DNA of 64,000 bases from Roseobacter fucihabitans (GTDB lineage: Bacteria > Pseudomonadota > Alphaproteobacteria > Rhodobacterales > Rhodobacteraceae), in contig NZ_CP143423.1 in NCBI RefSeq assembly GCF_014337925.2, forward strand, positions 2,262,501 through 2,326,500, written 5' to 3'. A program made the translations under genes and the position numbers. The notes beneath the pieces are model-generated. The model searched no databases. It saw only the letters and a list, made by a program, of their open reading frames with translations, and was not told the origin of the DNA. Positions 47,259 through 54,957 of this stretch are shown in pieces (position 1 is the stretch's first letter; each line of letters opens with the position of its first letter).

Positions 47259-48185
47259 ATGATTGAACAAACAAGCATCTCTGCAAAAGCATGGGCCGCC
47301 CTGCTACTGTTGGCGCTGATATGGGGCGCGTCTTTTGTGTCCATCCGCATTGCACTTGATGAAATCGGACCCCTGACCGCCGTGGCGCATCGTACCTTCT
47401 GGGCCATGCTGGTGCTTTGGGCGGTGATCGCCGCCATGCGCCTCCCCCTTCCCCGCAACCCGCGCGTCTGGGGGGCTTTCTTCATCATGGGCCTGCTGAA
47501 TAACGTCATCCCCTTCGGCCTGATGGCATGGGGCCAATTGCACATTGAAAGCGGGCTGACCTCCATCCTCAACGCGGCCACAGCCGTTTTTGGTGTCCTG
47601 CTCGCCGCCGTCTTCTTTGCCGATGAACGGCTCAGCCCGCGCAAGGCCATCGGTGTCACCCTGGGGTTCGCCGGTGTCGCCACGGCCATCGGCCTCGAAA
47701 ACCTGCGCGATTTTGACCTGCGCTCGCTGGCGCAGCTTGCCGTGCTGGGCGGCACGATCTCCTACGCGCTGGCCGGTGTCTGGGCGCGCAAAACGCTCAG
47801 CGGGCTCGCGCCGCAAGTCGCCGCCGCCGGGATGCTAACGGGCTCGACGCTGATCACCCTTCCCCTCGCGCTTGTCTTTGAGGGTCCCATCCGGTTCGAT
47901 CTGCAACCCGATACCATGCTCGCCATCGCCTATTACGCCGTGATCGCCACCGCCGGGGCCTATCTGCTTTACTATTTCGTCCTCGCGCGTGCCGGCAGCG
48001 GTAACCTTCTGCTGGTGACGCTGCTGATCGCGCCGGTAGCCATCACCCTTGGCGCGTTGATTTTGGGCGAAACCCTCAATCCCAACGCCTACGCGGGGTT
48101 TGCGCTGCTCGCCCTTGGTCTGATCGTTCTGGACGGGCGGGTCTGGCATGGCCTGCGCCGTTCGATGACCGCCCCGGCTGATTGA
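47259..48185 (+). CDS. DMT-superfamily transporter (EamA type)
   Basis: 308 residues, ten predicted hydrophobic helices. First EamA half: LLLALIWGASFVSIRIALDEIGPLTAVAHR and ILNAATAVFGVLLAAVFFADERLSPRKAIGVTLGFAGV; second: LTGSTLITLPLALVFEG to GALILGETLNPNAYAGFALLALGLIVLDGR. An exporter of amino acids or metabolites by family; the substrate is open. Confidence 0.88.
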   Translation: MIEQTSISAKAWAALLLLALIWGASFVSIRIALDEIGPLTAVAHRTFWAMLVLWAVIAAMRLPLPRNPRVWGAFFIMGLLNNVIPFGLMAWGQLHIESGLTSILNAATAVFGVLLAAVFFADERLSPRKAIGVTLGFAGVATAIGLENLRDFDLRSLAQLAVLGGTISYALAGVWARKTLSGLAPQVAAAGMLTGSTLITLPLALVFEGPIRFDLQPDTMLAIAYYAVIATAGAYLLYYFVLARAGSGNLLLVTLLIAPVAITLGALILGETLNPNAYAGFALLALGLIVLDGRVWHGLRRSMTAPAD

Positions 48186-48246
48186 TTGACCCCCCCGCAG
48201 CACGCGGCTAGGAGTCGTCCATCCGATCTCCATCAGGACATGTGCC

Positions 48247-49095
48247 ATGCTCTATTCCTCCGCCGCGCATTGGCGTGCCGCCCCGCGTAAATCCGTGCTG
48301 GTCTACGGCATGTCCGGTCTGGGCAAGACCCATATGTCCAACCTGCTGCGCGCCAGCGGGCATTGGTTTCACTACTCCATCGATTACCGGATCGGCACGC
48401 GGTACATGGGCGAATATATCGCCGATAATGCCAAGACCGAAGCGATGAAGGTGCCCTTTCTGCGGGACCTTCTGATGAGCGACAGCATCTATATCGGCTC
48501 CAACATCACCTTTGACAATCTCGCGCCCGTCGCTACGTACCTCGGCAAACCTGGTAATCCGGTCCAGGGCGGGCTGGCGATGGCGGAATATGCCCGCCGG
48601 CAGGAACAATTCCGTGCGTCGGAGATATCCGCGCTCTATGATACGGCGCATTTCGCACAGCGCGCCGAGGCGCTTTATGGGTATCCGCATTTTATATGTG
48701 ACAGCGGCGGGTCGATCTGTGAATGGGTTGAGGCGGATGACGATCACGATGCGCTGATGCGGGATCTGTCCGCGCATTGCCTGCTGGTCTGGATCAAGGG
48801 CGATGATGCGCACACAGAAGAGTTGATCCGCCGCTTTGACCGCGCGCCCAAACCCATGGCCTATCAACCTGCATTTCTGCTCGAGGTTTGGGAAGAATAT
48901 CTTAATAAAAACAAATGCCTTGAAGGGGACGTTAACCCTGATGATTTTATCCGCTTCACCTATGCGCGCGCCCTTGCCCACCGCCAGCCGCGTTACGAGG
49001 CGATGTCGCGCTGGGGTGTGACAGTGACGGCGGATCAGGTGGCACAGCTAAAGAAACCGCAGGATTTCGAGGATTTGATTGCGACCTGCCTGTAA
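48247..49095 (+). CDS. P-loop ATPase-like protein of unknown role
   Basis: 282 residues from ATG 48247 (AGGA 9 bases upstream). Walker A is VYGMSGLGKTHMSN near residues 20-32. No clear Walker B or DNA-binding part is visible; the middle reads like a kinase-type domain (HFICDSGGSICEWVEADDDHD). It may be a small-molecule or nucleotide kinase. It is widely present as a hypothetical in this group to my recollection, and no partner is evident. Confidence 0.7.
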   Translation: MLYSSAAHWRAAPRKSVLVYGMSGLGKTHMSNLLRASGHWFHYSIDYRIGTRYMGEYIADNAKTEAMKVPFLRDLLMSDSIYIGSNITFDNLAPVATYLGKPGNPVQGGLAMAEYARRQEQFRASEISALYDTAHFAQRAEALYGYPHFICDSGGSICEWVEADDDHDALMRDLSAHCLLVWIKGDDAHTEELIRRFDRAPKPMAYQPAFLLEVWEEYLNKNKCLEGDVNPDDFIRFTYARALAHRQPRYEAMSRWGVTVTADQVAQLKKPQDFEDLIATCL

Positions 49096-49185
49096 CGCGC
49101 GTCACCCAAGCGTGAGACGCCCGCCCTTGAGACCACGCACCCAACGCATTATCTGCTTTGCCTGAAGACGATCTGGAAATGAACC

Positions 49186-50103
49186 ATGCCCATCAAAATA
49201 CCCTCCGACCTGCCTGCCTATGACGTGCTGACGCGCGAAGGGGTGATGGTGCTTGACGAGGGCGAGGCCGCCTTGCAGGACATTCGCCCGCTGCGCATTG
49301 CCCTGTTGAACCTGATGCCCAAGAAAATCCAGACCGAGACGCAATTTGCGCGTCTCATCGGAGCCACGCCCTTGCAGATCGAATTGAGCCTGATCCGCAT
49401 GTCCGAACATAAGACCAAAAATACCGCCTCCGAGCATATGGCGAGCTTTTACCGCCCCTTTCAGGAGGTGCGCGAGGAGAAGTTTGACGGGTTGATCATC
49501 ACCGGCGCGCCGATCGAACATCTGGCTTTTGGCGATGTCACCTATTGGGACGAATTGCGCGAGGTGATGGCCTGGACCCAAAGCAACGTACATTCCACCC
49601 TTGGCGTTTGCTGGGGCGGGATGGCGATGATCAACCACTTCCACGGCGTGGATAAACATATGCTGGACGCCAAGGCGTTCGGCTGTTTCCGGCATCGCAA
49701 TCTTGCGCCCGCATCGCCGTATTTGCGTGGCTTTTCAGATGATTGCGTGATCCCCGTGTCGCGCTGGACAGAAATGCGTCAAAGCGAAATTGATGCCACA
49801 ACGGGTCTCAAAACCTTGCTGGGCAGCGATGATGTCGGTCCTTGTCTCGTCGAGGATGCCGCGCACCGCGCGCTCTATATCTTCAATCATTTCGAATATG
49901 ACCGCGACACGCTGAAACAGGAATATGACCGCGATGTGACCGATGGCACGGCGATCACCCTGCCCGCAAACTACTACCCGGATGATGATCCCACAAAAAC
50001 GCCGCTGAACCGCTGGCGCAGTCACGCGCATCTGCTTTATGGCAACTGGATCAATGAAATCTATCAATCCACGCCCTTCGAGATGTCGCGCATTGGGACC
50101 TAA
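49186..50103 (+). CDS. metA: homoserine O-acyltransferase (MetA type)
   Basis: 305 residues. Glutamine-amidotransferase-like fold with the Cys nucleophile in [10 protein letters not shown], the catalytic His in [10 protein letters not shown] and Glu shortly after. It activates homoserine for methionine synthesis. The acyl-CoA selecting segment reads TGAPIEHL, with Glu where the E. coli succinyl enzyme has Gly, so acetyl-CoA is the likelier donor, as shown for other MetA proteins with this Glu. The name 'succinyltransferase' would probably be wrong here. Confidence 0.92.
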   Translation: MPIKIPSDLPAYDVLTREGVMVLDEGEAALQDIRPLRIALLNLMPKKIQTETQFARLIGATPLQIELSLIRMSEHKTKNTASEHMASFYRPFQEVREEKFDGLIITGAPIEHLAFGDVTYWDELREVMAWTQSNVHSTLGVCWGGMAMINHFHGVDKHMLDAKAFGCFRHRNLAPASPYLRGFSDDCVIPVSRWTEMRQSEIDATTGLKTLLGSDDVGPCLVEDAAHRALYIFNHFEYDRDTLKQEYDRDVTDGTAITLPANYYPDDDPTKTPLNRWRSHAHLLYGNWINEIYQSTPFEMSRIGT

Positions 50104-50104
50104 G

Positions 50105-51070
50105 ATGGTGATCATCGCCCTGCTTGCGACTCTTGGGCTGATTGCGCTCGTACAATGGCGTGCCGGTGCGCGTGAGGCGCAGGCAGAACGGGCCTATCCG
50201 CCCGTTGGGCAAATCGTCGAGGTTGATGGTACGAAAGTCCATCTGCATGTGCAAGGCACCGGCCCGGACGTGGTGTTGATCCACGGGGCCAGCGGGTCGC
50301 TGCGCGATTATACCTTTGATCTGGTGGACCGGTTGAAAGACCGCTACCGCGTCATATCGCTGGACCGTCCCGGTTTGGGGTGGACGACCCGCCCCGAACC
50401 GGACTTCGGTGGGGCCTGGAGTATCGCGGCCGAACCCCCGGCGCTTCAGGCACGGCTTTTGCAGGCTGCGGCCGATACGGTCGGCGTGACGCGCCCGATT
50501 GTTGTGGGCCATTCTTTTGGCGGCGCGGTTGCGCTGGCCTGGGCGCTGGAACGCCCGGAAGACACCGCAGCGCTGGTGTTACTGGCCGCCGCCTCCATGC
50601 CCTGGGAGGGCGAGTTGGGCGCGCTTTATCAAGTAAACTCCTCCCTACCCGGCAGTTTATTTGTCGTCCCCCTGATCACCGCCTTCACGCCCGATTCCAG
50701 AATTGAAACCACCGTAAAGTCTATCTTTGCCCCGCAACCTATGCCCGATGGGTATCTGGATCACATCGGCCCCGACATGAGCCTGCGCCGCGCAACACTG
50801 CGTGCCAATGCGCAACAGGTCAACAACCTGCGCCCACATATTATTGAAATGTCGAAACAATATCCTGACCTTTTGATGCCTGTTGAATTATTGCATGGAA
50901 CCGCCGATACCACCGTCGGGCTGCGCATCCACTCCGAACCCCTTGCGGAACTGCTGCCCAATGCGACACTCACGCGGCTTGAGGGTGTGGGACACATGCC
51001 ACACCACGCCGCGCCTGAGCAGGTTGTTGCGGCCATTGAGCGTGCCACCACGCGCGCGGGTTTGCGTTAA
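50105..51070 (+). CDS. alpha/beta hydrolase
   Basis: 321 residues from ATG 50105, one base after the metA stop. An N-terminal hydrophobic helix (MVIIALLATLGLIALV) likely anchors it or is a signal. The catalytic Ser is in VVGHSFGGAVAL, the acid in LHGTADTTVGL and the His in GVGHMPHHAAPE. Substrate unknown. It may be co-transcribed with metA but a functional link is not obvious. Confidence 0.85.
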   Translation: MVIIALLATLGLIALVQWRAGAREAQAERAYPPVGQIVEVDGTKVHLHVQGTGPDVVLIHGASGSLRDYTFDLVDRLKDRYRVISLDRPGLGWTTRPEPDFGGAWSIAAEPPALQARLLQAAADTVGVTRPIVVGHSFGGAVALAWALERPEDTAALVLLAAASMPWEGELGALYQVNSSLPGSLFVVPLITAFTPDSRIETTVKSIFAPQPMPDGYLDHIGPDMSLRRATLRANAQQVNNLRPHIIEMSKQYPDLLMPVELLHGTADTTVGLRIHSEPLAELLPNATLTRLEGVGHMPHHAAPEQVVAAIERATTRAGLR

Positions 51071-51120
51071 GGCCGTTAACATCCCATATAGATTACAGAA
51101 ACAGTTACGCGGAGCCCCCA

Positions 51121-51990
51121 ATGGATTTGCCCTTTGACGGTGCGATCAGCCAGTTTTTCAAAACCGAAGCCCCAAAAGACGTCCGCGATGCGATCAAGCG
51201 GTCGGATAAGGGGGATATTCTTTCCACGACATACCCGCATGGGGACCGTCTGGCGCGCAAGCCTTACGAAAAACAGCTCGCCGCATTGCAAATCGAATTG
51301 GTCAAAATGCAGGCCTGGACAAAAACAAGCGGCGCGCGTATCGCCATCGTTTTCGAGGGCCGCGACGGTGCGGGCAAAGGGGGCACCATCAGTCGTTTCC
51401 GCGCCAACCTCAATCCGCGTGGCGCACGGATCGTCGCCCTGACCAAACCTACGGAAACCGAAGCAGGCCAGTGGTATTTCCAGCGCTATGCAACCCATAT
51501 GCCAAGTGCGGGCGAAATGGTGTTCTTTGATCGCAGTTGGTACAATCGCGGTGTAGTCGAAAAAGTCTTTGATTTTTGCACCGATGCAGAACGGGCGCAA
51601 TTCTTCCGGCAGGTGACACCCTTCGAAGAATTGCTGGTGGATGACAAAATTCATCTGTTCAAATTCTGGCTGAACGTGGGGCGCGCGGAACAATTGCGCC
51701 GCCTGTTGAAACGCGAAAGCGACCCGCTCAAGCAATGGAAGCTCAGCTGGATCGACGTCGAGGGGCTCAAACGCTGGGACGCCTACAGCGATGCCATCCG
51801 CGAGACGCTGAAACGCACCCATAATGATGTCTCCCCTTGGACAATTGTGCGCTCGGATGACAAACGTCGCGCCCGGCTCAACACCATCCGCACCGTCCTG
51901 CACGGGCTGGATTATGACAATAAGAACCCGCACGCCATTGGCGAAATCGACACAACCCTCTGCGGTGGTCCGGACATCTGGGATGCCTAA
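51121..51990 (+). CDS. ppk2: polyphosphate kinase 2
   Basis: 289 residues. P-loop kinase of the PPK2 family with Walker A FEGRDGAGKGGTISRF (Lys86), Walker B-like FFDRSWYNRGVVE and the lid RLLKRESDPLKQWKLSWID. It transfers phosphate between polyphosphate and nucleotides. The single-domain length suits class I, which acts on nucleoside diphosphates. It overlaps the TetR gene start by 8 bases. Confidence 0.93.
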   Translation: MDLPFDGAISQFFKTEAPKDVRDAIKRSDKGDILSTTYPHGDRLARKPYEKQLAALQIELVKMQAWTKTSGARIAIVFEGRDGAGKGGTISRFRANLNPRGARIVALTKPTETEAGQWYFQRYATHMPSAGEMVFFDRSWYNRGVVEKVFDFCTDAERAQFFRQVTPFEELLVDDKIHLFKFWLNVGRAEQLRRLLKRESDPLKQWKLSWIDVEGLKRWDAYSDAIRETLKRTHNDVSPWTIVRSDDKRRARLNTIRTVLHGLDYDNKNPHAIGEIDTTLCGGPDIWDA

Positions 51991-52600
51991 ACGCGGGTAT
52001 CATCACGGTAATTTACGACAGGCTTTGATCGAGGCTGCGCTCGAACTGATCGAGGCGCGCGGCCCGATGGGGTTTACCCTGTCCGAGGCCGCCAAACAGG
52101 CCGGTGTGACCCCCGCCGCGGTTTATCGCCATTTTGAGGGGCGCGAGGATCTGATCGCCGAAGCCGCCCTTCAGGGGTATGAGATCTTCGCCGATCTGAT
52201 GGAATATGCCTATGAGAAGGGACAACCCTCCGCATTGGCGGCGTTTTCGGCCACCGGGCGCGCCTATCTGGCCTTTGCGCGCAAATATCCCGGCCATTAT
52301 ATCGCGATGTTTGAGAGCGGCATTTCGGTGAACCGGACGCCCGAACTGGCCGCCATCGCCCAGCGTGCAAATGGTGTATTGGAAAAGGCCGCGACTGACC
52401 TCAGCCAGCACATCCCCGAAGACAAACGCCCGCCCGCCTCGATGTTCTCCGCCCACATCTGGGCAATGAGCCACGGGGTGGTTGAGCTGTTTGCGCGCAA
52501 CTCGCCGGGTCGTGCGTCGCCCTTCCCGCCCGAAGATCTGCTTGAAACAGGGATTGGGATTTACCTGCGCGGGCTTGGACTGATTAACCCGGACGCGTGA
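51983..52600 (+). CDS. TetR-family transcription regulator
   Basis: 205 residues from ATG 51983, inside the end of ppk2. N-terminal HTH: GNLRQALIEAALELIEARGPMGFTLSEAAKQAGVTPAAVYRHFEGREDLIAEAA. The C-terminal half is a WHG-type ligand domain (AAFSATGRAYLAFARKYPGHYIAMFESG). Translational coupling to ppk2 suggests co-expression. Its targets are unknown. Confidence 0.88.
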   Translation: MPKRGYHHGNLRQALIEAALELIEARGPMGFTLSEAAKQAGVTPAAVYRHFEGREDLIAEAALQGYEIFADLMEYAYEKGQPSALAAFSATGRAYLAFARKYPGHYIAMFESGISVNRTPELAAIAQRANGVLEKAATDLSQHIPEDKRPPASMFSAHIWAMSHGVVELFARNSPGRASPFPPEDLLETGIGIYLRGLGLINPDA

Positions 52601-52763
52601 GGTAATTTACTGAGCTGGCCGCTCCAAGTACGATTAAATCGTTAATGTCGGTATCGCGGACTTAGCGACATTTCAAGTTGTACCAATCTGCACAGTTGTT
52701 GACGTATCTTTCGTGCCAGACAGATTGCGATCTTTCGGGGCGAGCAGAACCAAAGGATTAAGA

Positions 52764-53109
52764 ATGCAACGAATGGACTGGCAGGATTGCAGGAAGGCAT
52801 TCTATGTGGATGGTAGTCTGAGAGAAATTTACGTCCGAGACACGACAGCCGCTGATTGGGATGTATTTTTAGACGCTGTTTCTTCCAAGATAACCGCTTA
52901 CTTTTGTAGATGGAGAGCCGCATCCTCTACCTACACAAGCATTAGAAATATTTGAAATAACTGATAAGAAATCCTTCTTGCTTGAGATACTTTTATGCCA
53001 AGTAAAGATGAATTGTCATTTCTTCACAGAAGAAGAAATTGAGCTATATATCGATCCGTCGGAGGTAACGTCTCAAGCAGAACTTGATGCAATTGTCGAT
53101 GTTCTGTAA
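52764..53109 (+). pseudogene. small conserved protein, frameshifted
   Basis: Read in one frame it starts MQRMDWQDCRKAFYVDGSLREIYV at 52764 and loses coherence after VSSKITA (about 52895). In the next frame it continues TFVDGEPHPLPTQALEIFEI to NCHFFTEEEIELYIDPSEV and ends at a TAA at 53107-53109. Together this gives about 114 residues, which looks like one small acidic protein with a single one-base shift. AT content is above that of the neighbours, and it lies at the left edge of the recombinase island. Function unknown. Confidence 0.6.
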
Positions 53110-53127
53110 GCGTTGGTTTGACCCCAC

Positions 53128-53325
53128 CTATACGGCGTAATTCCACGGCAGCAGTTGGTTGATGTCCTTCTGTTTATGGCCGTTGACGAAGGCCGTGAGG
53201 ACGCCGTTCAGGTAGCTGTGCGGCTCGACCCCATTCAATTTGCATGTCTCAATAAGTGACGCAATCATGGCCCAGTTCCGGGCACCTGCGTCGTGACCTG
53301 CGAAGAGAGCGTTCTTTCTTTGTAG
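53128..53325 (-). pseudogene. IS66-family transposase (TnpC), C-terminal scrap
   Basis: About 65 codons matching the end of IS66 transposases: LQRKNALFAGHDAGARNWAM, then SLIETCKLNGVEPHSYLNGVL and INQLLPWNYAV. It is cut at its 5' side exactly where the IS3 element begins (53326). No other IS66 part is found on the other side of that IS, so the missing part has been deleted rather than merely interrupted. Confidence 0.8.
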
Positions 53326-53388
53326 TGGTCTTGCCACGTTTTAGTTCCGGTCTCTTTCGAGCAATGTTTGCTATGAAGGAGATAGAGA

Positions 53389-53664
53389 ATGGCACCGAGA
53401 TACACAGACGAGTTTCGTCTTGATGCAGTACGCATCGCAACGACCAGTGGGCTGACACGACCGCAAGCGGCAGCGGATTTAGGAGTTGGGCTTTCGACGT
53501 TGAACAAGTGGGTTCAAAAGCATCAGCATGACAACCTGATGTCGGGTCCTCACGAGGATGTCGAGAAAGAGAACGAACGCCTTCGCAAGGAAGTTCGGTT
53601 GCTTCGCGAGGAGAGGGAAGTGTTAAAAAAAGCGGCAATCTTCTTTGCAGGCCAAAGTCGGTGA
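53389..53664 (+). CDS. IS3-family transposase OrfA
   Basis: 91 residues: an HTH (YTDEFRLDAVRIATTSGLTRPQAAADLGVGLSTLNKWV) and a leucine-zipper-like coiled coil (ENERLRKEVRLLREEREVLKKA). An A7 run at 53625-53631 (codons TTA-AAA-AAA-GCG) is a -1 slippery site: after slipping, the reading SGNLLCRPKSVRFAFIDA stays open into orfB and gives an OrfAB transposase. The stop overlaps the orfB start (GTGA). Confidence 0.88.
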   Translation: MAPRYTDEFRLDAVRIATTSGLTRPQAAADLGVGLSTLNKWVQKHQHDNLMSGPHEDVEKENERLRKEVRLLREEREVLKKAAIFFAGQSR

Positions 53665-54518
53665 GGTTCGCCTTTATCGACGCCTGGAAAGAAGAATGGC
53701 CTGTCGAATTTCTTTGCCGCGTCATGCAGGTTACGTCGCGAGGATTTCGCGCGTGGCGAAGCCGCCCGATGAGCCAGCGACAGCGCGACGATATGGTGAT
53801 CCTGGCGCATATCCGCGAACAGCACCGCTTAAGCCTGCAAAGCTATGGCGGGCCTCGCATGACCGAAGAACTGCAAGAACTGGGTCTGCAAGTTGGGCAC
53901 CGGCGCGTGGGCCGCTTAATGCGGGAGAATAGCATCAAAATCATCAGGACCCAGAAATACAAGGTTACGACCGACAGCAATCATGCGTTTAACATCGCCC
54001 CTAACTTGCTGGGCCAGGACTTCTTTGCAGATGGTCCAAACCAAAAGTGGGCCGATGACATTTCCTACATCTGGACCAGTGAGGGCTGGTTGTATCTGGC
54101 AGTGATCCTTGATTTGTATTCCCGTCGTGTCATCGGTTGGGCGGTTAGCAATCGTATGAAGCGGGATCTGGCGATCCGAGCATTGGATATGGCTGTGGCA
54201 CTGCGGCAACCGCCGAAGGGCTGCATGCATCATACGGATCGCGGGTCGCAATATTGTTCAGGCGACTATCAGAAACGGCTGTCTAAACACGGCTTCCAAG
54301 TTTCGATGAGCGGTAAGGGAAACTGCTACGACAATTCCATGGTTGAAACGTTCTTCAAATCACTCAAGGCAGAGCTGATTTGGCGCAACCGCTGGGAAAC
54401 CAGGCGTAAAGCCGAAGGGGCGATTTTCCAGTATATCAATGGGTTCTACAATCCACGACGGCGGCACTCGTCATTAGGTGGCAAAAGCCCCTTGGCCTTC
54501 GAACGAAAGGCTGCCTAA
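53661..54518 (+). CDS. IS3-family transposase OrfB
   Basis: 285 residues from GTG 53661. An HTH_21 region (SLQSYGGPRMTEELQELGLQVGHRRVGRLMRENSI) is followed by the integrase core: Asp in KWADDISYIWT, Asp in HHTDRGSQY, Glu in DNSMVETFFKSLKAE. All catalytic residues are present, so the IS may be active if frameshifted OrfAB is made. No palindromic unit of the type at 2.9-3.7 kb is found here. Confidence 0.92.
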   Translation: MRFAFIDAWKEEWPVEFLCRVMQVTSRGFRAWRSRPMSQRQRDDMVILAHIREQHRLSLQSYGGPRMTEELQELGLQVGHRRVGRLMRENSIKIIRTQKYKVTTDSNHAFNIAPNLLGQDFFADGPNQKWADDISYIWTSEGWLYLAVILDLYSRRVIGWAVSNRMKRDLAIRALDMAVALRQPPKGCMHHTDRGSQYCSGDYQKRLSKHGFQVSMSGKGNCYDNSMVETFFKSLKAELIWRNRWETRRKAEGAIFQYINGFYNPRRRHSSLGGKSPLAFERKAA

Positions 54519-54556
54519 ATGAGTTGAGAGACCGGAACGCAACCGCGACAAGACCA

Positions 54557-54957
54557 ACGTGAGAGACACGATTTACTTGTCGGCTACGCAAACAAAAGGC
54601 AGCGAGACATGCACGGTGTTGGTTAGCAAGCGTCTAAGCAAAGCACTTGCCCACTACGCTGCCACTTACCCTAAATATACAAAGACACCTGATACGCCGC
54701 TGTTTTTCAGCGCTAAGCGCGGGGGTTTCAGCGCCCAAACGATTGTCAACTTGTTTGCGCGCTTTTACGGATTAGCAAATGTCAACGGTGCAAGCTCACA
54801 CGGCGGTAGACGGCAGTTTCTGACGGAGCTAGCTGACAAAGGCGTCAATGTGCGCGTTATCCAAGCTCTAGCTCGTCACGAAAACATCAGCACAACACAA
54901 CGCTACATCGACTACAATGAAAGCAAGCTCAGAAATGCAATAGAGCTTATTGGCTAG
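54557..54957 (+). pseudogene. tyrosine recombinase, C-terminal fragment
   Basis: About 130 codons beginning at the right end of the IS (RDTIYLSATQTKGSETCTVLV). The C-terminal catalytic boxes are present: HGGRR (His-x-x-Arg), ARHENIS (His), and nucleophile Tyr in TTQRYIDYNES. The N-terminal DNA-binding part and the first catalytic Arg are missing, cut off by the IS. The stop overlaps by 4 bases the stop of the oppositely directed integrase. Confidence 0.8.

Larger units (their letters stand above)
53326..54556 (+). mobile_element. apparently intact IS3-family insertion sequence
   Basis: 1231 bp, beginning TGGTCTTG and ending CAAGACCA. The inverted ends of about 31 bases include the perfect inner block GTTCCGGTCTCT (53344-53355) against AGAGACCGGAAC (54527-54538). 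It carries orfA and orfB with complete DDE. Flanking bases (TAG on the left, ACG on the right) are not a direct repeat. Left flank is an IS66 scrap, right flank an integrase scrap. Confidence 0.85.

Noticed and set aside
49096-49185. Possible SAM-II riboswitch before metA
   Set aside because: The expected conserved strings of that aptamer are not present in the 90-base gap.
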